A DNA stretch of 10,726 bases from assembly GCA_030681145.1 (NCBI GenBank), contig JAUXXK010000464.1, positions 1 through 10,726 of the forward strand. The letters are read 5' to 3'. This document shows, piece after piece, positions 6,367 through 10,726 of the stretch. Both the position numbers and the translations under genes were made by a program. How positions within the stretch are numbered: position 1 is the stretch's first letter; each line of letters opens with the position of its first letter. The notes beneath the pieces are model-generated. The model saw only the letters and a list, made by a program, of their open reading frames with translations, had not been told where the DNA came from and ran no database searches. The DNA comes from Methanobacteriaceae archaeon. GTDB taxonomy: Archaea; Methanobacteriota; Methanobacteria; Methanobacteriales; Methanobacteriaceae.

Positions 6367-7203
6367 ATGAGAATAAATAAAACTATTTACACCATATTTA
6401 AGAAAGGTAGTAAAACATACTTTTACAGTACAGTATTCTTTCCTAAAGTAGTTAAAAGGGATGTTTTCACATTATACAGCTTTTTAAGAAAGGCAGATGA
6501 TTATGTGGATGCTATTCCTCAAGATGCAGAATCGTTTTATGCATTCAAAGATAGATATGCTGATGCAAAAAAGGGTTCTATAACTGGAGATGTGGTCATA
6601 GACTCTTTCAGAGAACTGGCAATTAGAAAAAACTTTGATGAGGGATGGATTAATGCATTCTTAGATTCCATGGAAATGGATATTTATAAATCAACTTACA
6701 AAGACATGGAAGAATTGAAAAATTATCTTTTTGGCTCTTCAGAAGTTGTTGGTTTGTTTATGGCTAAAATAATGGACCTAGAAAAAAAATCTTACGATGG
6801 AGCACGGAATTTAGGAAGATCCATGCAGTATATCAATTTTATTAGGGATATATCTGAAGATATCGATCTGGGCAGGGTGTATTTTCCTCAAGAAGATCTT
6901 GAAGAGTTTCAACTTGAAAACCTAGAAGAAAATATTACTAAAAGTAATCCCGAAAATTTCAAAGCTTTTATAAGAAAACAACTCCAAACTTACCAGTCCT
7001 GGCAGACTGAAGCTGAAAAAGCATTCCCATATATTCCTTACAGATGCTTAATACCTATTAAAACAGCTTCAGATATGTATAACTGGACTGCCACCCAGAT
7101 TGAAAAAGATCCATTTATTGTTTATAAAAAGAAAGTGAAACCTTCTACACCAAAGATTGTTTTAAATGTTTTCTCAAACTCAGTAAGCATTCCCTTTAAA
7201 TAA
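6367..7203 (+). CDS. crtB: CrtB-type phytoene/squalene synthase family protein
   Basis: A 278-residue trans-isoprenyl diphosphate synthase expected to join two geranylgeranyl diphosphates head-to-head into phytoene. Both Mg2+-diphosphate motifs are present: DDYVD (44-48) and NFIRDISED (157-165), followed by LGRVYFPQEDL, which is typical of the family. The short length without a C-terminal membrane helix fits phytoene or dehydrosqualene synthase better than eukaryotic-type squalene synthase. The start is uncertain: the ATG at 6367 has GTGAGGGA just upstream, while an in-frame GTG at 6358 would add three residues. crtI upstream and a lycopene-elongase-like gene downstream argue for a C40 product. 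A C30 product from FPP remains possible because CrtB and CrtM cannot be separated reliably by eye. Confidence 0.88.
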   Translation: MRINKTIYTIFKKGSKTYFYSTVFFPKVVKRDVFTLYSFLRKADDYVDAIPQDAESFYAFKDRYADAKKGSITGDVVIDSFRELAIRKNFDEGWINAFLDSMEMDIYKSTYKDMEELKNYLFGSSEVVGLFMAKIMDLEKKSYDGARNLGRSMQYINFIRDISEDIDLGRVYFPQEDLEEFQLENLEENITKSNPENFKAFIRKQLQTYQSWQTEAEKAFPYIPYRCLIPIKTASDMYNWTATQIEKDPFIVYKKKVKPSTPKIVLNVFSNSVSIPFK

Positions 7204-7284
7204 ACATTAAATTGCCGAAAAATAAGATTTAAAAAAATAGGTATATTTTGATTAAAGACTACGATAAATAAGGATTAATAAAAC

Positions 7285-8142
7285 ATGAACTCCAATTTAT
7301 CATTTGTTTTTAAAATTTCTCGTTTTAGGTTCTGGATTTACACTGGGGGGACCTATGTTGTAGGTTATGCTCTTGGTTTTAATGTATTCGCTGATTTTCT
7401 TAGGCCAGAATATTATTTATATCTTTTTTATTTTTTCATAGTGGCCAACGTATTTATTTATGGGGTCAATGACTATTGGGACGAGGAAACCGACAAGTTG
7501 AATCCTAAAAAGGATGAAAAAGAGTATAGGGTTAATAATATTGAACGCACAAAGCTTCTTAATGTAATCTTTATTGTAACTGGTTTTAGTTTAATCTTAA
7601 TGATATTCCAGAATCTACCAGAAAAAATCATATTTTCTATATTTCTAATATTATCCTATTTTTACAGTGCAAAACCACTAAGATTCAAAGAAAAACCATT
7701 TTTTGACTTTTCATCAAATTATCTATATATAATGCCTGGAATATTTGCTTACTATCTTGTTTCGCAAACATTTCCTCCCCTTTTAATTCTTCTAGGCGCA
7801 TATTTCCACATATCATCCATGCATATATTCTCTGCAATACCGGACATAGAATATGATAAGGCCTCTGGGATAAATACTACGCCTGTTTTCATTGGCGAGA
7901 AAGCTTCTTTACTTATTTGTTTGATATTCTGGATATTATTATCCGGGATTGTTATATATTTAGCAAATTATTATCCTTTAAGCTTTTTAGTAATTATTTA
8001 TCCACTATTTCCACTTAGCTTACTACTAAAAACAGACTTAGATATAAAAAAAGTATACTGGTATCTTCCTTATGTAAACACCGTTCTGGGTGGTATATTA
8101 TTTATTTCTCTGGTGGGTTACAAGTTATTATTTATTAACTGA
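7285..8142 (+). CDS. lyeJ: UbiA-family prenyltransferase, lycopene elongase/hydratase type
   Basis: A 285-residue membrane prenyltransferase predicted to add C5 units from dimethylallyl diphosphate to the ends of lycopene. The first aspartate motif is NDYWDEETD (62-70). The second is DIEYD (187-191) within IPDIEYDKASGINT, with YSAKPLRFKEKP (127-138) between them. About eight or nine membrane helices are visible. The NPKK following motif one matches the haloarchaeal lycopene elongase group rather than the NRPxRP of the archaeal ether-lipid enzyme DGGGP synthase or of quinone UbiA enzymes. The ATG at 7285 has AAGGA at 7270-7274, somewhat distant. It is the last gene of the carotenoid run, 81 bp after crtB, and convergent with the UPF0201 gene. 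Family certain; lycopene as substrate is inferred from motif and neighbours. Confidence 0.83.
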   Translation: MNSNLSFVFKISRFRFWIYTGGTYVVGYALGFNVFADFLRPEYYLYLFYFFIVANVFIYGVNDYWDEETDKLNPKKDEKEYRVNNIERTKLLNVIFIVTGFSLILMIFQNLPEKIIFSIFLILSYFYSAKPLRFKEKPFFDFSSNYLYIMPGIFAYYLVSQTFPPLLILLGAYFHISSMHIFSAIPDIEYDKASGINTTPVFIGEKASLLICLIFWILLSGIVIYLANYYPLSFLVIIYPLFPLSLLLKTDLDIKKVYWYLPYVNTVLGGILFISLVGYKLLFIN

Positions 8143-8146
8143 TTAA

Positions 8147-8168
8147 TTAATTCAAACTTAATTCAAAA
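8147..8168 (+). repeat. 11-bp tandem duplication after the ubiA-type gene
   Basis: TTAATTCAAAC (8147-8157) is followed directly by TTAATTCAAAA (8158-8168), 10 of 11 bases identical, starting 4 bp after the stop codon. It is probably a replication-slippage duplication in the convergent gap. Confidence 0.5.
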
Positions 8169-8217
8169 CTAAAAATAGTATTTCATATTAAGTTATTTTA
8201 ATTTATTATTATAAATT

Positions 8218-8238
8218 TAAAAAAATAATTTAATTGTA
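8218..8238 (-). terminator. T-tract termination site 3' of the UPF0201 gene
   Basis: On the minus strand a T7 run (8219-8225) follows the stop codon by about 13 nt, suitable for oligo-T termination in archaea. The facing plus-strand transcript has only short T runs near 8194-8200. Confidence 0.4.
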
Positions 8239-8622
8239 TTATATCAATTCCACAGGCGCTAACCAATCTAGTAATTCTTCTGAATTATTGGTTCTAACCT
8301 GAACAATTATATCTCCTAAAGGAGATTGATTTCCTTCGATAAAATTAATAACTCCCATTAAAGCAGTTTGTTTTTTCAAAATAAATTCTATCTTATCCTT
8401 TTTCATTTTGGATTCCATTACAGATCTTGCAGTGGCCCTTATCCTTTGTTGTTCCATTATTTCCCTGAGATTTTTAAGTAAACTACAGTCTCCCTGTAAT
8501 AAGATATAGTTTTTATCTATTTTTATGGAACCAATAGGGAAAATATTTCTTACGGCTTGCTTAACTTTATCCTGATCTTCTGTAAGGTTTATTTTTGATG
8601 ATACTTTGACTTTGCATTCCAT
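8239..8622 (-). CDS. UPF0201 (COG1325) predicted RNA-binding protein
   Basis: A 127-residue cytoplasmic protein of the archaeal UPF0201 family, described in protein-family resources as a predicted exosome subunit or RNA-binding protein with no proven function. Visible hallmarks are an N-terminal mixed alpha/beta domain (MECKVKVSSKINLTEDQDKV), the conserved helix REIMEQQRIRATARSVM (about 67-83), and the ending SPLGDIIVQ (about 102-110) then LDWLAPVEL. The frame is open 42 codons further upstream, but that extension overlaps the preceding gene. The ATG at 8622 follows that gene's TGA after one base and has GAGGG (8629-8633) at good spacing, so it is the true start and likely translationally coupled. 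The pairing with the UPF0200 kinase is, from memory, shared with Methanothermobacter. Confidence 0.85.
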   Translation of the reverse strand: MECKVKVSSKINLTEDQDKVKQAVRNIFPIGSIKIDKNYILLQGDCSLLKNLREIMEQQRIRATARSVMESKMKKDKIEFILKKQTALMGVINFIEGNQSPLGDIIVQVRTNNSEELLDWLAPVELI

Positions 8623-8623
8623 T

Positions 8624-9202
8624 TCATGCCCTCTTCTTCCTATTTTTATTGAATTTAACTTCCATTTGTTGCTTGAGTATTTTTTTGGTTTGACTTTTAA
8701 ATCGCCATAGGGGCCCTTCATTAATAACCATAAAATCAGAGGTAGCAATTACATCACCAATACCAAAACCCATCTCTCTTTTATCTCTATTTTGAAATTC
8801 CATAAATTCTACAGAATCATCCGAACGTTGTCTTCTTTTTAAACGCTTGAATCTAGTTTTGGGATTTGAAAATACAGATATAACTGCAAATCTAGGGAAA
8901 TTTTTTTGGAATATCTCCACTTCATAAGGACTTCTTATGCCTTCAATCATATATGTTGTTTTATTATTTTTAAATTGCTTATCTTCTTTTTTTATCTTTT
9001 CAACACATTTCTGGGCAACAACATAATCACCATTCTCTTTTCGCAGAGCAACAGCAGTTTGGCCTACATTAAGGCCTCTGATTTTGGCTTCATCCCGAAC
9101 AATATCTCCCATTCGAATAATCCTCATTCCCATTTGCTGAGCAATACTGGATACAACTCCTTTACCTGATCCTGGCATTCCTGATACTCCAATAACTCTC
9201 AT
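8624..9202 (-). CDS. UPF0200 family P-loop nucleotide kinase (CoaE-like)
   Basis: A 192-residue archaeal P-loop kinase related to dephospho-CoA and nucleoside monophosphate kinases. The Walker A loop GMPGSGKG is at residues 8-15. A substrate region RMGDIVRDEAKIRGL follows (about 30-44), then MIEGIRSPYEVEIF (about 84-97), and a lid-like basic segment RFKRLKRRQRSDDS (about 119-132). The substrate is not established. The frame extends to a GTG at 9211, but homologues begin at M-x-V-I-G, and a TATA box centred about 30 nt upstream of the ATG at 9202 favours that start with almost no leader. It is one base from the UPF0201 gene and 195 bp downstream of phosphopantothenate synthetase on the same strand. 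That suggests, without proving, a link to CoA metabolism. Confidence 0.83.
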   Translation of the reverse strand: MRVIGVSGMPGSGKGVVSSIAQQMGMRIIRMGDIVRDEAKIRGLNVGQTAVALRKENGDYVVAQKCVEKIKKEDKQFKNNKTTYMIEGIRSPYEVEIFQKNFPRFAVISVFSNPKTRFKRLKRRQRSDDSVEFMEFQNRDKREMGFGIGDVIATSDFMVINEGPLWRFKSQTKKILKQQMEVKFNKNRKKRA

Positions 9203-9227
9203 TTTGGCCACATCGTAATCATGATAA

Positions 9228-9237
9228 TTTATAAAAT
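9228..9237 (-). promoter_or_regulatory. TATA-like element of the UPF0200-UPF0201 pair
   Basis: TTTTATAAAT on the minus strand is centred 30 nt before the ATG at 9202 (21 nt before the GTG at 9211). It would start transcription within a few bases of the coding start, favouring the ATG and a nearly leaderless mRNA. Confidence 0.4.
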
Positions 9238-9252
9238 AATTTAAGATTAACT

Positions 9253-9282
9253 AAATAGATGATATAGAAATCATGTCTATTT
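9253..9282. promoter_or_regulatory. Bulged 11-bp inverted repeat between PPS and UPF0200 genes
   Basis: AAATAGA (9253-9259) plus TGAT (9260-9263) pair with ATCA (9270-9273) plus TCTATTT (9276-9282), leaving a 2-nt bulge (TG) and a 6-nt loop. It sits about 15 bp upstream of the UPF0200 TATA box. In DNA it could be an operator. In RNA it could form the 3' end of the upstream message. On the plus strand it is followed by TTATTTTT, but no plus-strand gene ends here. Confidence 0.35.
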
Positions 9283-9374
9283 TATTTTTAAAGTACATTA
9301 AATTATAATTTATTTTAAAAATTTGATACATATACTATATTTTAAATAGACTTAGTATAACTTAAAGTCAATTA

Positions 9375-9395
9375 AAGGATAATATAAGGATAATA
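9375..9395. repeat. 10-bp tandem direct repeat (11-bp period) after the PPS gene
   Basis: AAGGATAATA occurs at 9375-9384 and 9386-9395, ending 2 bp from the stop codon of the minus-strand gene. It is a likely slippage duplication, with the same 11-bp period as the repeat at 8147-8168. Confidence 0.5.
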
Positions 9396-9397
9396 AA

Positions 9398-10135
9398 TTA
9401 CTTCTTTATTTCTATAGTCTTTAATGATTCTTTTAAGTTTTTCTCATTATTAAAATTGATTAAAATATTCTTCAAGGTATTTTTACTTTCTTTTTTTAAT
9501 GATAAAGATTCATTTATTAGTAAAGGCAATGTTCGAACAATATTGTCCATTATAGAAATCGAGGACATCTTTGAAGTACGTGATAGTGGATTTAAATCAA
9601 TGGTAATAATGTTTTTTCCACTTTGAACCAGTATTTCGGCCCGATCACCATCTTCTAATGGAACTAATACTACATCCGCATCAAAAATTCCTTGTGGGCT
9701 GGCTGTGGCCCTAGGACTTTCTATCCCATCAATAAATTTTAGATTAGTAGTATCTGTTCCGTAAATATCAGAAGCCCCAGCACCAATTAAAACTTTTTCA
9801 ATGGCTTTAATCCGTTCTTCGGTTCGGTAAAATAGATTAATCTCAATTTTAGCATCCAGTACTTCGGATAATTCTACTATTTCCTCAGCAACCAATGCAG
9901 CAGTATTCCCATTAACGGAAAGCACAGGATTTTGGGACAATAATAATGTTGCGGCGGCGGCTTTGATAGCTTTGTGAGCAGAGGGACTGGTTTTCTCTCC
10001 AATTAAATAATCAAATGCTTCGCCCCGACCATGGGCAATCATCCCTGAATCTGCCAGAATACCATTTTTATAAGCCTTTACAATCTTATGTCTTAAAAGT
10101 AGTGACTGATAACGTGGATGATTTTTTGGAATCAT
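9398..10135 (-). CDS. 4-phosphopantoate--beta-alanine ligase (phosphopantothenate synthetase)
   Basis: Archaeal COG1701 enzyme that joins 4-phosphopantoate and beta-alanine using ATP to give 4'-phosphopantothenate. In archaea it replaces the bacterial PanC/pantothenate kinase route to coenzyme A. The 245-residue protein starts with the family hallmark IPKNHPRYQSLLLRHKIV (2-19). It continues with GMIAHGRGEAFDYLIGE (31-47), the Ala-rich helix and SVNGNTAALV (73-82), GIESPRATASPQGIF (about 136-150) and DADVVLVPLEDGDRAE (about 151-166). The last 40 residues are Lys/Asn-rich and probably variable. The ATG at 10135 has no ribosome binding site but a TATA-like element about 20-25 nt upstream, so the mRNA may be leaderless. 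It is transcribed towards the UPF0200/UPF0201 genes. Confidence 0.92.
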   Translation of the reverse strand: MIPKNHPRYQSLLLRHKIVKAYKNGILADSGMIAHGRGEAFDYLIGEKTSPSAHKAIKAAAATLLLSQNPVLSVNGNTAALVAEEIVELSEVLDAKIEINLFYRTEERIKAIEKVLIGAGASDIYGTDTTNLKFIDGIESPRATASPQGIFDADVVLVPLEDGDRAEILVQSGKNIITIDLNPLSRTSKMSSISIMDNIVRTLPLLINESLSLKKESKNTLKNILINFNNEKNLKESLKTIEIKK

Positions 10136-10149
10136 GATAAAAAATTGTT

Positions 10150-10162
10150 ATTATATGTATAA
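10150..10162 (-). promoter_or_regulatory. TATA-like element of the phosphopantothenate synthetase gene
   Basis: CTTATACATATAA on the minus strand is centred 20-25 nt before the ATG at 10135, consistent with a leaderless or near-leaderless transcript. Confidence 0.4.
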
Positions 10163-10196
10163 GTTTTTAGTGTTATTTTAGCTGTTTATAATTATG

Positions 10197-10252
10197 ATTT
10201 TATAAATTTTTTCTTAGAGATTATTAAATAACCTATTAATTTTATAAATTTT
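10197..10252. repeat. Exact 14-bp direct repeat, 42 bp apart
   Basis: ATTTTATAAATTTT is present at 10197-10210 and 10239-10252. The starts are 42 bp apart, four helical turns, so the two copies face the same side of the DNA. Each contains the palindromic TATA-like core TTTATAAA. It could be a pair of promoter elements or a binding site pair, or low-complexity chance. Confidence 0.45.
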
Positions 10253-10387
10253 AGGAAAATTATGTATCTTAAGCATGCCCATCTGGAAATTATATTATTA
10301 ATGAAAACAATATATGTATTCTAATAAGAATCTGTATCCATAAGTATAATATTATTAAATCTGGATTCTTTAAAATTTTAAAATAAA

Positions 10388-10403
10388 TTTAAATATATTA
10401 AAT
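10388..10403 (+). promoter_or_regulatory. TATA-like promoter element of the small membrane protein gene
   Basis: TTTAAATATATTAAAT would direct initiation near 10420 and give a leader of about 40 nt including the AGGTG site before the ATG at 10464. Confidence 0.4.
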
Positions 10404-10452
10404 ATTTTAATAGTTAAATAATTAAGGGCCGTAATTTGAATAAAACAAATAC

Positions 10453-10457
10453 AGGTG
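10453..10457 (+). promoter_or_regulatory. Ribosome binding site that fixes the start at 10464
   Basis: AGGTG lies 6 nt before the ATG at 10464. The longer frame begins at the GTG within this motif (10455), which is better read as part of the ribosome binding site, exactly as at cruF. Confidence 0.65.
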
Positions 10458-10463
10458 TATTTT

Positions 10464-10691
10464 ATGAAAGAAGATATTGAATTTGATACCGAAACAAACT
10501 CTAAAAGAGAATATAAAGTAAAAAAAGATAAAAGAAATCTTTACGGAGTTTATATTGGAATTTGTTTAATTATATTGGGCATAGTATGGTATGCAATTAA
10601 TATGGGATTAATACCATTACAATATCTCCAATCATGGCCACAAATTCTCCTGATTCTGGTTGGTATTTTGGTAGTGATTAAATCCTTATAA
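10464..10691 (+). CDS. Small two-helix membrane protein (LiaF-type transmembrane-domain-like)
   Basis: A 75-residue protein with a charged N-terminus (about 1-25, KEDIEFDTETNSKREYKVKKDKR) and two predicted membrane helices (about 28-46 and 58-73). The pattern G-x-x-x-I-x-x-G-I-x-W-x-x-x-N-x-G, then a loop and S-W-P-Q-I-L-L-I-L-V-G-I, resembles the LiaI/LiaF-like transmembrane repeat (DUF5668), which occurs in bacterial and archaeal membrane-stress proteins. Function here is unknown. The Lys-rich region just before helix one suggests that the N-terminus stays in the cytoplasm. It is divergent from the phosphopantothenate synthetase gene. Only 35 bp of sequence follow it, so any operon partner lies outside the window. 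Confidence 0.72.
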   Translation: MKEDIEFDTETNSKREYKVKKDKRNLYGVYIGICLIILGIVWYAINMGLIPLQYLQSWPQILLILVGILVVIKSL

Positions 10692-10726
10692 TTTTGATTT
10701 AGTTGCTTAATGATTATCTCTTTAAT

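Larger units (their letters stand above)
10136..10463. other. 328-bp divergent intergenic region
   Basis: Very A+T-rich and flanked by divergent genes. It contains the PPS promoter (10150-10162), an exact 14-bp direct repeat (10197-10210 and 10239-10252), a 20-codon reading frame with a weak ribosome binding site (10262-10324), and a TATA-like stretch for the small membrane protein (10388-10403). The only less A+T-rich patch (about 10268-10291, with the palindrome GCATGC) lies inside the small frame. I see no structured RNA with confidence. Confidence 0.5.

Noticed and set aside
7285..8142. Digeranylgeranylglyceryl phosphate synthase as the identity of the UbiA protein
   Set aside because: The NPKK sequence after the first aspartate motif and the carotenoid neighbours fit the lycopene elongase group; the lipid enzyme normally has an NRPxRP-type motif.
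8623..8748. 42-codon N-terminal extension of UPF0201
   Set aside because: It overlaps the upstream kinase gene, has no homology pattern, and the internal ATG at 8622 has a good ribosome binding site.
8906..9169. 87-codon plus-strand frame opposite the UPF0200 kinase gene
   Set aside because: Antisense to a gene with a clear Walker A motif; Phe/Ile-rich composition typical of antisense A+T-rich frames.
9253..9290. Plus-strand intrinsic terminator (hairpin followed by TTATTTTT)
   Set aside because: No plus-strand gene precedes it, and archaeal termination does not rely on such hairpins.
1..10726. CRISPR array, tRNA, rRNA, insertion sequence or integrase site
   Set aside because: No regularly spaced repeats, cloverleaf, transposase-like protein or terminal inverted repeats were seen; all large frames have housekeeping or metabolic family assignments.

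Overview
The window looks like chromosome from a methanogenic archaeon, most likely order Methanobacteriales (Methanobacterium/Methanobrevibacter-like). The reasons are the strong A+T bias, TATA-box promoters with several apparently leaderless or short-leader genes, GGTG/GGTGAT-type ribosome binding sites, and a set of archaeal genes: diphthine-ammonia ligase, 4-phosphopantoate--beta-alanine ligase and the adjacent UPF0200/UPF0201 pair. The genus is inference. I saw no tRNA, rRNA, insertion sequence or CRISPR array.

Layout. (1) 87-767 (+) encodes a Dph6-type ATP-pyrophosphatase for diphthamide synthesis on EF-2. It is convergent with a minus-strand block: hsp20 (835-1284), a four-helix DUF5518-like membrane protein (1435-1788) and an AarF/UbiB-type atypical kinase (1868-3550). 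(2) 3761-8142 (+) is a four-gene carotenoid cluster: CruF-like hydratase, CrtI desaturase, CrtB-type synthase, and a UbiA prenyltransferase of the lycopene elongase type. CruF is separated from crtI by a 304-bp intergenic stretch carrying an 18-bp near-perfect direct repeat and a palindrome beside a TATA box. (3) 8239-10135 (-) carries phosphopantothenate synthetase, then a UPF0200 P-loop kinase coupled to a UPF0201 RNA-binding-type protein (1-nt gap). (4) A 328-bp A+T-rich gap leads to a small two-helix membrane protein (10464-10691, +).

How it fits together. Archaea make abundant GGPP for ether lipids. CrtB would condense two GGPP to phytoene, CrtI would desaturate it to lycopene, the UbiA enzyme would add C5 units to the ends, and CruF would hydrate the ends. 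That is the logic of haloarchaeal C50 bacterioruberin synthesis. Finding it in an apparent strict anaerobe is the most interesting feature here. No CrtD-type second desaturase is visible, so the end product could be an unusual C45/C50 carotenoid. The divergent UbiB-like kinase, the small membrane protein and Hsp20 make a membrane/stress theme plausible, but that link rests only on proximity.

Start corrections. Several longest-ORF starts are too far upstream. I prefer 3761 (cruF), 4818 (crtI), 6367 (crtB), 8622 (UPF0201), 9202 (UPF0200) and 10464 (last gene), for reasons given in each entry.
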